Below are positions 47,775 to 58,209 of a stretch of DNA of 64,000 nt, piece after piece. Position numbers and translations under genes: made by a program. The DNA comes from Nocardioides sp. B-3 (GTDB lineage: Bacteria; Actinomycetota; Actinomycetes; Propionibacteriales; Nocardioidaceae). The notes under the pieces are model-generated. The model worked only from the letters and a program-made list of their open reading frames with translations, did not search any database and had not been told where the DNA came from. The stretch's first letter is position 1. Every line of letters begins with the position of its first letter. The stretch is taken from positions 2,232,001 to 2,296,000 of the forward strand of contig NZ_CP087968.1 of NCBI RefSeq assembly GCF_024703895.1. The letters run 5' to 3'.

Positions 47775-48244
47775 GTGACTGGAATCGTGATCCCGGGCGT
47801 CGCCCTCGTCGTAGCCGTTGGCTTCGGCGCGTTCCGCCGCGCCACCGATGGCGGGTTTCGTGCCGCCTCGGCGGTCGAGGAGGCGCGCCAGCGCCGTCAC
47901 GAAACCCCCGGACGACCGGGACTCGGCTTGGCAGCACCTGATCGACGCCCTGCCCCGGGAATCCCTCGGCGGGCGGGCGACGCTGGTCCAGTTCTCCTCG
48001 GCGTTCTGCGCCCCCTGCCGGACGACCCGGGTGGTGCTCGCGGACGTCGCAGAGCGGGAGATCGGCGTACGCCATCTCGAGATCGACGCCGAGAAGCACC
48101 TCGACCTCGTGCGAGCGCTCGACGTGCGCCGTACACCCACGACACTCGTGCTCGACTCACACGGCCGTGAGATCGCCCGCGCCGCGGGTGCACCCCAGCG
48201 GGCCCCGGGTCCCGGCCGCACTACCGACCGGAGTCGCTTCGTGA
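47775..48244 (+). CDS. Membrane-anchored thioredoxin-like protein
   Basis: About 155 residues. N-terminal hydrophobic helix 'GIVIPGVALVVAVGFGAF' followed, after a frame change near 47,910, by a thioredoxin fold: 'ATLVQFSSAFCAPCRTTRVV' (active CAPC), 'GVRHLEIDAEKHLDLVRALD' and 'VRRTPTTLVLDSHGREI' (cis-Pro). A second frame change near 48,205 gives the natural stop at 48242-48244. GTG 47775 follows GGAGG. It overlaps the DUF4395 gene start (GTGA), and this pair is common in actinobacteria. Confidence 0.82.
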
Positions 48245-48654
48245 TCGATCCTCGTGGGCCGCGATTCACCGCGGCCGTGACCCCGGTGCTGCTCGCGGTG
48301 GCACTGCTCGTCCCGACGCCCGTGGCCGTCGCGCTCGTCGCCATACAGGCGGTGTTCTTCCTGAGCGGCGTCACGCTCGGTGTCCAACGGACCCCGACTG
48401 CGTACGTCTTCAAGACGCTCGTCCGACCCCGGCTGTCGCCGCCCGGCGGGCTCGAGGACCCGCGGCCGCCGCGCTTCGCCCGGGGCGTCGGGCTCGCCTT
48501 CACGATCGTCGCCCTGCTCGGCTTTGCGACGGGTGCGCTGCTGGTCGCGCAGGTGGCCATCGGCTTCGCGGTCGTCGCGGCCATGCTCAATGCGGTGTTC
48601 GGGCTGTGCACCGGTTGCGAGCTCTACCTCCTCGGTTTGCGAGTCGCGCGCTAG
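48241..48654 (+). CDS. DUF4395 membrane protein
   Basis: 137-residue integral membrane protein starting 'VIDPRGPRFTAAVTPVLLAV'. Helices: 'VTPVLLAVALLVPTPVAVAL', 'AIQAVFFLSGVTLGV', 'VGLAFTIVALLGFATGALLV' and 'IGFAVVAAMLNAVFGLCTGC'. The CTGC pair near the C-terminus ('FGLCTGCELYLLGL') is typical of DUF4395 and may exchange electrons with the thioredoxin-like partner. GTG at 48241 overlaps that gene's stop. Confidence 0.85.
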   Translation: MIDPRGPRFTAAVTPVLLAVALLVPTPVAVALVAIQAVFFLSGVTLGVQRTPTAYVFKTLVRPRLSPPGGLEDPRPPRFARGVGLAFTIVALLGFATGALLVAQVAIGFAVVAAMLNAVFGLCTGCELYLLGLRVAR

Positions 48655-48664
48655 GCCAAGCAAG

Positions 48665-49793
48665 ATGCGCGGCATGTCTCGAATCGCCACCGCCCTTCGC
48701 CGTACGGCCCCGATCGTCTGTCTGGTAGCGCTGACCGCGTGCTCCGGAGCCTCAGGCATCGACCTCGCGGAGTCCGACTACGAGGACGGCGCGGGCATCA
48801 CCGCGACGGTGCTCCCGCAGATCGCCGCCGTCGGTGAGGACGTCGAGAAGTCGACGGATGCGGAGTACGTCGTCGACGCGAGGATCGAGGGTGCGCCGGC
48901 CGGTCAGGCGGTCGAGCTGCAGGTGGCCGACGGCGACGACTGGACCACCGAGGACGCGGCCGAGACCGACGACGAGGGCCGCGTCGCCCTCACGGTGGGC
49001 GAGGCCGACGAGCTGCGCGTCGTCTCCGAGGGGGACGGCCCGGTCGGCATCCACCTCTCCACCGACGATGCCCCGGCCGAGACGTTCGTCGACGAGTTCG
49101 ACACGCTGGACGACTCGCTGTGGGCGACACGCGACCGGGGGCTACACCGGTGTCCGGCTGTGCTCCCGCGCGTCTGACGATGCGGCCGGGGTGGTCGACG
49201 GCGCCCTGCGGTTGAGCGTCATCAACGACCCCGACAAGGGCGCGTGCCGCTCCAAGAAGCAGTTCGACTACCGCCTCAACGGCCACCTCGGCAGCGCCTA
49301 CAGCTTCACCTACGGCCACGCGGCCGCGCGGATCAAGTTCCGGGCGGAGCGCGGCCAGCACGGCGCCTTCTGGATGCAGGGCTTCGGCCCGGTGCCGGTC
49401 GGCAAGGCCAAGAAGACGGGCGCCGAGATCGACGTCATCGAGTACTTCGGCGATGACCACCCGGACGGCGGGCTGACCAGCTTCGTCTACTGGCACCCCA
49501 CCGCGAAGGGCAAGACGGCCGGCAGCTGGCTGCCCGACCCGGATCAGTTCGGCGACGACTGGTCCTCGAAGTACCACGTGTTCTCGGTCGAGTGGACCCC
49601 GGAGCGCTACGTCTTCCGGATCGATGGCCGGGTCACCGACACCATCACGCAGGGCGTCTCCGGGCAGCCCGAGTTCCTCATCCTGAGCCTGCTCAGCTCG
49701 GACTACGAGCTGCAGCACCTCGACGGCGAGGACAAGCTGCCGCAGCACATGGACGTCGACTGGGTGAAGGTCTGGTCCGCGGCCCAGGAATGA
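48665..49793 (+). CDS. Lipoprotein glycoside hydrolase family 16
   Basis: About 375 residues. ATG 48665 (or 48674) with lipobox 'LVALTACSGASG'. A ~110-residue beta-rich N-terminal domain ('VVDARIEGAPAGQAVELQVA') precedes the GH16 catalytic domain: 'TFVDEFDTLDDSLWATRDRG', 'ARIKFRAERGQHGAFWMQGF', catalytic 'GAEIDVIEYFG' (ExDxxE with nucleophile and acid/base Glu) and 'YHVFSVEWTPERYVFRIDGR'. One frame change near 49,140. Would cleave a beta-glucan or galactan; a role in trimming the locus's own polysaccharide is inferred. Confidence 0.9.
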
Positions 49794-49903
49794 TCGCTGT
49801 GAGTTGGAGCACACGGGTCGGTCCACTTTCGCGGAATGGTCATGGGGAGTGCCGTTCCATGAATATGGTTGCGAAACCAACCAATGACTTACAGGGGAAT
49901 CAA

Positions 49904-50299
49904 GTGAAGAAGACGCTCGTCGGCCTGTTCACGGCCGTCGCCATGATGTTCGGCGTGATCGGCCTCAGCGGCTCCGCCGCCGTCGCCGGTCCCTACACCG
50001 GCACCGTCCCGACCGAGGTGAAGGCCAAGCCCCGCCCGGCTGTGTCCACCAAGCCTGCCAAGGTGAAGGTCGTCGTCGACACCGCCGGCAACGCCGAGCC
50101 CACCGGCTGGGTCAAGATCGTCGTGCGTCGCGCCGGAAAGGTCGTCAGCACCAAGACCGTGCGCTACTCCGACGTCGACGTCTACAAGCTCGGCAAGCTC
50201 GCCAAGGGCAAGTACACCGTCAAGCTCAAGTTCACCCCCAAGGGTGCGGAGTCGGTCTACATCGCGTCGAAGACCAAGTTCACCCTCAAGGTGGCCTGA
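49904..50299 (+). CDS. Small secreted protein with Lys-rich Ig-like module
   Basis: 131 residues, intact. GTG 49904 after CAGGGGAAT. Signal peptide: 'GLFTAVAMMFGVIGLSGSAA' with cleavage near AVAGP. The mature part is one beta module: 'KPAKVKVVVDTAGNAEPTGW', 'VKIVVRRAGKVVSTKTVRYS' and 'KLAKGKYTVKLKFTPKGAES'. It matches in character the Lys-rich terminal modules of the proteins at 3,064-4,657 and 34,035-36,218. Function unknown; a wall- or polysaccharide-binding role is a guess. Confidence 0.7.
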   Translation: MKKTLVGLFTAVAMMFGVIGLSGSAAVAGPYTGTVPTEVKAKPRPAVSTKPAKVKVVVDTAGNAEPTGWVKIVVRRAGKVVSTKTVRYSDVDVYKLGKLAKGKYTVKLKFTPKGAESVYIASKTKFTLKVA

Positions 50300-50315
50300 G
50301 TCCCTCGCTTTCCCC

Positions 50316-50351
50316 AGCGACCCCGTCACGCCTCGGTGTGACGGGGTCGCT
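50316..50351 (+). terminator. Terminator hairpin after the small secreted protein
   Basis: Perfect 14-bp arms AGCGACCCCGTCAC (50316-50329) and GTGACGGGGTCGCT (50338-50351), loop GCCTCGGT, 17 bases past the stop. Confidence 0.85.
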
Positions 50352-50369
50352 GCATGATCTGGAGTCGTC

Positions 50370-52105
50370 GTGAAGCGCACTCGCACCATCGCCGCCGGTG
50401 TCGGCGTCGCCGCCCTGCTCGCGGCGGGTTGGACGGGCTGGACCGGCTGGCAGGCGGCCCAGCGCCTGCAGGATGCCCGTGACGCGGTGCGCGACCTGCG
50501 GGCTGCGGTGGAGGCCGATGACGCCGACGCACGTTCGGCGGCCGCGGACCGGCTGATCGTGGAGGCCCGCGGCGCCCGCGCGGCGACAGACGGTCCGTGG
50601 TGGGGCGCTCTGGGGCACCTGCCGGTCGTCGGCGACGACCTCGGGGCGGTGAGTGCGCTGAGCGCCTCCCTCGACGAGCTCGCGTCTATCGCCGTACCTC
50701 CTCTGCTCGAGGCCGCCGACCTGCTGCCGGACGTGCAGGCCGGGCGGGGTGTGGACCTGCGCGCCCCGGACCGGCTCGCGACCCCGGTCGCCACCGCCGC
50801 CGCGGCCGCGGCGCGAGCGGAGGACCCGGTCGCCGACGTCGACGCCGGGGGCCCGGTGGGTCCGGTGCGCGACGGTGTGGAGGAGTACGTCGACGAGCTC
50901 GACGGCCTCGCTCGCGGGCTCGCGTCCGGGGAGACGGCCGTGGCGGTGCTGCCCCGCATGCTCGGGGCCGAGGGGCCGCGCGACTACCTCGTGCTCTTCC
51001 AGAACAACGCGGAGATCCGCGCCACCGGCGGGATGCCGGGCAGCTTCGCCCGCCTGCATGCCGAGGACGGCGTCCTGACGATGCACGACCGGGGCACGGC
51101 GTCGGGTCTGGGGGAGCGGGCCACGCCGGTCCTGCCCCTCTCACCCGAGGAGCGCGAGGTGTACGGCGAACAGCTGGGCAGTTACTTCCACGATGTCGGC
51201 TTCACGCCCGACTTCCCGCGGGCCGCCGAGCTGGCCGAGGCGCGGTGGGAGGAGGCCCACCCCCGCGTCGAGCTCGACGGCGTGCTGGCGACCGACCCGG
51301 TGGCGCTCTCCTATGTCATGGACGGCACCGCTCCCGTGCGGGTGGCGGGCCGGACGCTCACGGCTGACAACGTCGTCTTCGAGCTGCTCAGCCGGCCCTA
51401 CCTCGAGCTGGCGCCGGAGTCCCGGGACCTGTTCTTCGCCCGGGCGGCCGGGACGGTGCTCGACGCGATCACGGGCGACGTGACGTCGCCGATGGACTTC
51501 GTCGGGGGCCTGACGCGCGCGGCTCGCGAGGGCCGCTTCCTCGTGGCGGTCGACGACCCAACGGTGAGCGACGCGCTCGCCGGCACGGCTGTGGAGGGCG
51601 CGCTGACGGGCGACGACGGCGACGTCCCGCACGTTGATGTCGACGTCAACGACGCGACCGGCTCGAAGATGTCCTACTACCTGCGCCACGACGTCGCCCT
51701 GACCGCCGACGCGTGCGCCGCGGACGGCAGCCGCACCCTGACCGGAGCGATGACGCTGCGCCGGGAGATCTCTCCCGCAGAGGCGGCGAAGCTCCCGCCC
51801 TCGGTGACGGGCGGTGGCCACTTCGGCACCGAGCCGGGCACCCAGCTGCTCCTGCTGCGGCTGCATGCGCCGTGCGCGCCGGAGCCATCACCTCCGTGTC
51901 GGTGGCGGGGGAGCAGGTCGACGTCACCCCGGTCACCCTCGAGGGCCGCGAGGTGGTCACGCTCGCGGTCCCGGTCAAGGGCCGCGAGGTCCCGGTTGCG
52001 TGGACGATGGACACCGCTCCGGGACAGACCGCGGCCCCCGAGCTGCGAGTGACGCCGGGTGTCCTGAGTGGGTCACGTGGCGAGGTGTCGGCCGGCGCCT
52101 GCTGA
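50370..52105 (+). CDS. DUF4012 domain-containing exported protein
   Basis: About 578 residues. N-terminal membrane helix 'IAAGVGVAALLAAGWTGWTG'. The DUF4012 core has 'RDYLVLFQNNAEIRATGGMP', 'GSFARLHAEDGVLTMHDRG', 'DVGFTPDFPRAAELAEARW', 'DGVLATDPVALSYVMDGTAP' and 'TADNVVFELLSRPYLELAPE'. The C-terminal beta part ('HVDVDVNDATGSKMSYYLRH') is split by a frame change near 51,877. DUF4012 proteins frequently sit in polysaccharide export loci of Gram-positives but their biochemistry is unknown. GTG at 50370. Confidence 0.88.
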
Positions 52106-52279
52106 CCTTGTGCAGGGGATACCCACAAGTGGTGATGCAGGTCTCACGACAGGACGGTAAAGGTTTCGGAAAACGGTCACGGAGCCCTCACCTGTGACGG
52201 ACACTTGACAGGTCAACTTGTCTGTCCCGGGGGTAGTAGTGCTTCACCTGAACAGCGGTGTGTGCCGGGGAGTCTCCTC
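52106..52279 (+). promoter_or_regulatory. Intergenic leader before the initiating sugar transferase, with an operator-like palindrome
   Basis: 174 bases without a gene. TTGAC-AG-GTCAA at 52205-52216 is a 5-bp inverted repeat that also supplies a -35-like TTGACA. The flanking ACACTTGACAGGTCAACTTG is a plausible promoter/operator. No -10 is clear. The next start, GTG 52280, has GGGGAG about 10 bases upstream. Confidence 0.35.
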
Positions 52280-53815
52280 GTGAGTATCGTCGACGACTGG
52301 CGTCCCGCCAGCCACGATGCGGCTGCTGTTCACGGATTGGCTGAAGCTCGTCAGCCGCTGGCAGAGGCGGTCCGCGTCCCGCCGTTGCGGTGGCGCCAGA
52401 AGTACGCGTCGGTCCTGCTCGTCTCAGACCTCGGAGTGCTGTGCGTGGCCATGGCAGCCGCACAGTTCTCGAGGTTCAGGGACGGGCCAGTCGTCTGTCG
52501 TGACGACGGTCGGCACACTGCCTTATGGGGTCCCGGGGGCTGTCATCGCCCTTGCGTGGTGGGTTTCCCTCCGGGTCCACCGCACGCGGAGCCCTCGGAT
52601 GATGGGGCACGGCACCGAGGAGTACCGCCGCGTCGTCGTGGCGACGTTCCGGGTGTTCGCGGTGCTCGCGATGCTCTCGCTCATGTTCAAGGTCGACGCG
52701 TCTCGTAGCTATCTCGCCATCGCGTTGCCCGTTGGTCTGATCGGCCTCCTCGCCGGCCGCAAGGCAGCCCGGGTGGCCCTGCATCACCGACGCACGCAAG
52801 GCCGCGCCCCGGCCAACGTGATGATCATCGGTGGTCCCCGCGGTGCAGCCCAGATCAACGAGTTCTTCCGGAGCCGACCAGCCACGGGCTACCGCGTCTC
52901 CGGTGTCTGGGTGCCTGATGTCTCCACCGCCGGCGCGGTGATCCTCGAAGGGGGGACTCCTTCGTCCCCGTGCTGACGGCCGCAGCCTCGCTGAGTGACG
53001 CGCTGACGATCACCAACGCCCAAGCGGTGCTGGTGACGGACACAGACCACCTTGGTGCCACAGGGTTGCGTGAGCTCACGTGGCAGCTCGATGGCACCGG
53101 CATCGAACTGATGCTGTCTCCCAACGTCCCGGATGTTGTCGGCAGCCGACTTCACCTGCACGACCTGTCGGGTATGCCGATGCTCCACCTCGACGAGCCG
53201 CAGTACGCCGGCGCCGGGCGGTACACCAAGAGCCTCTTCGACCGCGTGGGAGCTGCGGCGCTGCTCGTCATGCTGTTCCCACTCATCTTGGCGACCGCCC
53301 CGGCAGTCAAGTTCACCAGTGCCGGCCCCGTCTTCTACAGCCGGGACCGGGTGGGTCGCGACGGGCGACACTTCTCTATGATCAAGTTCCGTTCGATGCG
53401 AGAAGACGCGGACGCGGAGCTCGAGATACTCCTGATGGCGGAGGGCAAGTCGCTCAGCGAGTTGCCCAAGCTGATGATGGACCCGCGGATCACTCGCGTG
53501 GGCGCCTTCATCCGCCGCTTTTCGATCGATGAAGTGCCTCAGCTCTTCAACGTGCTGAAGGGTGACATGAGCCTCGTGGGGCCGCGTCCGCAGCGGGACT
53601 TCGAGGTCGAGCAGTACGACCACGTCGCCAGTCGGCGCCTGACCGTGCGCCCCGGGATGACCGGGCTGTGGCAGGTGTCTGGCCGCTCGGATCTCACGTA
53701 TGACGAAGCGATCCGTCTCGACGTGCACTACGTCGAGAATTGGTCCATGACCTCGGACCTGATCATTCTCTGGAAGACCTTCCGCGCGGTCGTCGCCTCC
53801 GACGGGGCCTACTGA
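52280..53815 (+). CDS. Polyprenyl glycosylphosphotransferase (initiating sugar transferase, WbaP/WcaJ-like)
   Basis: Starts polysaccharide assembly by moving a sugar-1-phosphate onto undecaprenyl phosphate. About 510 residues: N-terminal helices ('SVLLVSDLGVLCVAMAAAQF', 'FRVFAVLAMLSLMF', 'YLAIALPVGLIGLLAGRKAA'), a Rossmann-like CoA-binding domain ('NVMIIGGPRGAAQINEFFRS') and the C-terminal transferase: 'TKSLFDRVGAAALLVMLFPL', 'VKFTSAGPVFYSRDRVGRDG', 'FSMIKFRSMREDAD', 'DPRITRVGAFIRRFSIDEVP', 'MSLVGPRPQRDFEV' and 'RPGMTGLWQVSGRS'. Frame changes near 52,487 and 52,945. Heads the second polysaccharide block. Confidence 0.93.
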
Positions 53816-53817
53816 CG

Positions 53818-54884
53818 GTGAGTGAGGCGGCCTCGCCGGCGCATTGTTCCCCCTCGGAGTTCGAAACTTTGGATGCGAGGACGGATCAACACGGAGCGAT
53901 CTGTGTTGCTGTATACCGCCCGAATCATCGGTTGCTCAGGACGCAACTCACCTCAATTGCAGACCAGTCGCTGGCAGAATTGGACGTGTCACGTCGGAAT
54001 AGACGGCGCCGACGCGGACACGCTGGCCTTGGTCATCGAGATCGTTGGGCTCGACGACAGGTTCGCTATCCATCATTTTCCGGTGAACATCGGTTTCTAT
54101 CGAAACTTCGAGCGGATCGTGGCTGCAGTAGACCCGGGCGCGGCTTGGGTGGCGCTCGCCGATCAGGATGACTTCTGGCATCCGAACAAGCTGGAACGAC
54201 TTGTAGCGGAGTTCGCGGCCGACGATGTTGCTGCGGTGTCCGGGCAGGCACGGTTGGTCAACGACTCCGGTGTTGAGTTGGGGTTGACTCGTCGTTGCGA
54301 CCCCGGACCGTTCGGCCTCCTGCTGGACAACAAGGTGACCGGCAGTTTCGCTGTCTTCCGCGGCGACGTCGTTCGGCGATCGCTCCCATTCCCCGAACCG
54401 ACGGACGCCGCGTATCACGACCATTGGCTCGGCATGGTTGCCGCGGGCGTAGGCCGCCTCGTCATCGTCAATGACGCGCTTCAGGACTACGTTCAACATG
54501 GCGCCAACGTTCTCGGCGAGGAGCGAGGCAGCCGGCTTGGGTGGCGTGCCCAAACGCTGCGAGAGCGAAGCGGGAGCCACGGGATGCTTCTGTATCTCTC
54601 GGCGCATCGATGGGGATGGCGCGTGACCATGGCCCGGGTGCTGATCGAGGCGGAACCTCGTGGGCTCGAACCGCGGCTTACGGTCCAGTGCCCGGGGTCG
54701 CCTCTCAGTTGGCCTTGTTGCGCAGTTCGTAGTCGCCATTGTTCTTCGACGTGCGCCGCTCGCCCGGGTGTCTGCGCTCTTCCTCGGCGCATGCGTCTGG
54801 CGCGAGCCTCGAGGCACCCATCTTGACGAATCGCCCGCCACGCGAGCCGCCGATTCACTTGACCCGGAGGGGAAACGGCAGTGA
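53818..54884 (+). CDS. Glycosyltransferase family 2
   Basis: GT-A fold transferase of ~355 residues. 'HGAICVAVYRPNHRLLRTQL' and 'SIADQSLAELD' open the domain; after a frame change near 53,965 come 'VNIGFYRNFERIVAAVDPGA', 'WVALADQDDFWHPNKLERLV' (the DxD region is D-Q-D-D) and 'VTGSFAVFRGDVVRRSLPFP', then 'DAAYHDHWLGMVAAGVGRLV'. Another frame change near 54,690 leads to the C-terminal part. GTG 53818, 2 bases after the sugar-transferase stop. Third-position A/T is higher than in the flanks. Confidence 0.85.
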
Positions 54885-55724
54885 GTTCCCGGACCGTCAT
54901 CACGGTGACACATAACAGCCTTGAGCATCTGATTCCCGAACGGAAGGGCAGGCTCGGCAGAACGCGACTACCGTTGGATCGTCGTTGACAACAGTTCGAC
55001 CGACGGCACGGTCGCGAGGGCGCGCGAGGTCGCTGACCCGGTTATCGAGTCGGGCGGCAACCGTGGCTTCTCGCACGGTAATAACCTCGGCCTTGCGGCG
55101 GTTGACACGGAGTACGTCGCTTTCGTGAATCCCGATGTGACAGTCTCCGGGAGCGACTGGCACGCCTCGTTGGAGGAGACGATCGAGCGAGGTGGTGGTC
55201 TCGCTGCCCCTCAACTGCTCAATCCTGATGGTACCGAGCAGGCCAACGCCCGCGGCATCCCCTACCTCTCCGCGAAGGTCCGCAATCGCGCGAAGCCCGA
55301 GTCAGAAAAAGGCGACGAATATGCCCGCACTGGATTGGCCGTGCCCACGTACATCGCGTGGGCAATGGGCGCTGTGGTTGCGGGCCGCACAGATGCGGTG
55401 CGCGCTCTTGGCGGCTGGGACGACAGCTACTTTCTCTACTACGAGGACCACGAATTTGGCCTGCGGGCCCGGCGTGAGGGCATGGCGGTCGCGCTTGACC
55501 CGCGTGTCCGGTGGCTGCACGACTGGCAGCGCGCCACGACAGGACCCGCGCTCTGGGCTTGGAAGGCTGAGTTGAACTCGATGCGGACGTTCTACTCGCA
55601 GTTCCCGCAGTTGTTCCGACGGCGCTACGGGGCAGGCCGCAGGGACGCGACCCTCGACCGCGCCGGTCTCGCCCGTCTGACTGACCACCTTTGGAAGCCG
55701 GTCGGCCCGGCCGCCAGCCGCTGA
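54881..55724 (+). CDS. Glycosyltransferase family 2 (rhamnosyltransferase-like)
   Basis: About 280 residues. GTG 54881 after GGAGGGGAAACG. 'SSRTVITVTHNSLEHLIP', then after a frame change near 54,945 'YRWIVVDNSSTDGTVARARE', 'GGNRGFSHGNNLGLAAVDTE', 'YVAFVNPDVTVSG' (DxD-like NPD) and 'GAVVAGRTDAVRALGGWDDS', 'YFLYYEDHEFGLRARREGMA'. These are typical of the N-acetylglucosaminyl-diphosphate rhamnosyltransferase-like GT2 group. Overlaps the previous stop by 4 bases. Confidence 0.88.
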
Positions 55725-55740
55725 GTTTCGGGAGTTTCGC

Positions 55741-56929
55741 ATGAAGACGATCGCCTTTTACCTCCCCCAGTTCCACGCCATCCCAGAGAACGACGAATGG
55801 TGGGGTGAAGGCTTCACCGAGTGGTCGAACGTCCGTGGGGCACAACCCCAGTTCGTTGGCCATGACCACCCCCGCAAGGCCGGCCAGATGGGCGAGTACA
55901 ACCTCCTCAATCGGCAGGTCCACGATGAGCAGTCGTTCTTGGCCGGGAAGTACGGGATTGACGCGTTCTGCATGTACTTCTACTGGTTCAACGGACGCCG
56001 GCTCTTGGAACAGCCGATCGATCTCTGGCGCGATGACCCTGACCAGCTCCCGTATTGCCTCTCGTGGGCGAACGAGGCGTGGACCCGTCGGTGGGACGGC
56101 AAGGAGCGCGACGTGCTTATGCCGCAGGGCTACCTTCCCGAGTTCGAGGATGAGATCTTCGCGGACCTTCTTCCGCACTTCCGTGCTCCGCACTATCTGC
56201 GTCAGGACGGGTTGCCTGTACTGGTCGTGCATCGCGCCGACTTGATCCCGAACCCCGACGGTTTCGCGCGCCGCCTTCGCGAACTCGCTGTAGTTGCCGG
56301 TTTGGGTGGGCTGCACCTCGTCGCCACGGAAACCACCCCGGGCCTTACTCCGGAACCGCTCGGGTTTGACGCAGTGGCTGAGTTTCCGCCGGTTGGCGCC
56401 AACACGTTTCGCACGGCCCACAAGCGTCCGATCCGGGGCCTCTCCAAGGGATTCCGTGGTCGGCTCATGTCCTACGATCGATTGGTGGAGTACTACTCAG
56501 GGGCGCCCCGCGGTTGACTTCGTGCGGTACCCCGCGGTCGCGCCGGGCTGGGATAACACGGCCCGCCGGCAGGAGAACGCCACTGTCTACGTGGGCTCGA
56601 CGCCGATGAAGTACGGCAACTGGCTCAAGGCAGCTCGTCGGCGCGAGGCTGCGGCAAGAGCAGATCGCGGTCTGGTCTTCGTCAATGCATGGAACGAATG
56701 GGCCGAAGGTGCGTACCTCGAACCCGACGCAGGCCACGGAACTGCCTACCTCGAGGCGACCTTGCCGTCGTCTGGTGGCGGGCTTGAGGTTGCTTCGGTG
56801 GCTGACGCGCACGGCGCCCTCTTCTGGTCGTATCCACACCTTCGCAGCCTCGCGCTGGCCTTCGCCGGTTCGATTCTCGCGGTTCGGCGGCGCGCCAAGA
56901 ATCATGCTGCACGCAGGCGAAGGTTGTGA
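55741..56929 (+). CDS. WbsX/GH99-like family protein
   Basis: About 395 residues. The WbsX family (glycosyltransferase WbsX, related to GH99 endo-mannanases) is seen in 'MKTIAFYLPQFHAIPENDEW', 'WGEGFTEWSNVRGAQPQFVG', 'KYGIDAFCMYFYWFNGRRLL' and 'LPYCLSWANEAWTRRWDGKE'. After a frame change near 56,505 come 'VRYPAVAPGWDNTARRQENA' and 'RGLVFVNAWNEWAEGAYLEP'. ATG 55741, 16 bases after the previous stop. Such genes are common in O-antigen and cell-wall glycopolymer loci; the activity is uncertain. Confidence 0.88.
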
Positions 56930-57022
56930 CAGAGCCCGTGGCCGAGCCGCCGTCGCGTAAACAGGGGTCAAGTCTTCCCAACGCTGCTTGCCCAAATCAC
57001 GAGGACGAAAAGGGGATCGGGC

Positions 57023-58209
57023 ATGAGGCCTGACGGTGAAATTTTTAGCGCGGTTCGGACTACGAATGTGGTCTCCGTGGGGGCTTACGACCGGTTCAAC
57101 TACGGCGACCTGCTTTTTCCACTGGTCCCGGACCACGTCAGCAGTGCCGAGGGATGGTCCGAGCCGATCGGCCATCTGGCCGTCGTGGACGCAGATATGC
57201 GAGCGGGAGGCGGGGTGCCTGTTGCGAGCGTTCGGTCAGCGGAACGAGAACGAACGGAGGCCCGGGACGGACTGATCCTCGGGGGGTGGCGAGTTGTTGA
57301 GCGCCACTTGGAGCCGGGCGCTGATTAACTTCGCGCCGTACCCGGCCGATCTTGCGCTCCGGGCATGCCGGAAGTTGTTTGGCGAGCGAGTTGCAGGCTA
57401 TGCCTCTCGCCAACTCCTCCGAGGCACTTGGCCTAGCCCGTACGTGCCCGCTGCCTCGCTCGCATCGAGGACAAGTATCAGTGTGAATGCCGTCGGGGCC
57501 TCGTCGGTTGAGAATCTGCACGGTGCAGCTTTGCGGTCTGTCATAGCCACCCTCAGCGCTGCTTCGTTCGTGAGTGTCCGGGACGAAGTTGGACAAGCTG
57601 CTCTACGCCGGAACGGGGTCAGAGCCGAACTGGCCCCGGATTCGGTGGCGATCCTTGGCCGGATGTGGAAGTTCGAACAGGCGCCTCCGGAAAGGACTGT
57701 GGTCTTCCAGTGTTCGCAACAGTGGCTTTGGGGCAGCCGTGATGTAGTACCGCCTCTCGTGGAAATTTCCAAAGGGTTCGACCGCGTGGTACTTCTTCCG
57801 ATCGGACTGGCTGGCGGGCACGGGGATCAGCTCGCCCTTCGGACAATCGCGCTGACGGCTTCACGAGCAGGGGATCGAATGCGATTTGAGCGACGGCCTC
57901 GACGTTCGACAAATTGCGCAGAACATAGCCGGAGCCGATCTCTTCATCGGGTCAAGCCTGCACGGCGCGATTACGGCGATGGCGTACGCGGTACCGCATG
58001 TTGCATTGGACCGAATAAGCAAGTTGACCGCCTACCTCCAGACTTGGGGGGACGGGTTGACGCCATTCGACGTGTCGGCATCCGAGTTGATCGCTGCCTC
58101 GGAGATCGCGCTGAGGTCTTCAGAGAGCAAACTCCGTTCTCGGGCTGAAATGATGACTGACCTGTCGTGGCGGAACACCCAACGTGTCCTGAACGCCGTC
58201 GAGCGGTGA
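57023..58209 (+). CDS. Polysaccharide pyruvyl transferase family protein
   Basis: Transfers pyruvate from PEP to a sugar as a ketal. About 390 residues. 'VVSVGAYDRFNYGDLLFPLV' is the N-terminal signature (GxxNxGD-like). After frame changes near 57,290 and 57,870 the text continues with 'AASLASRTSISVNAVGASSV', 'SAASFVSVRDEVGQAALRRN', 'VRAELAPDSVAILGRMWKFE' and 'AGADLFIGSSLHGAITAMAY', whose His is the conserved catalytic one. ATG at 57023. Pyruvylation makes the polymer anionic and can serve as a docking site for wall proteins in Gram-positives. Confidence 0.85.
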
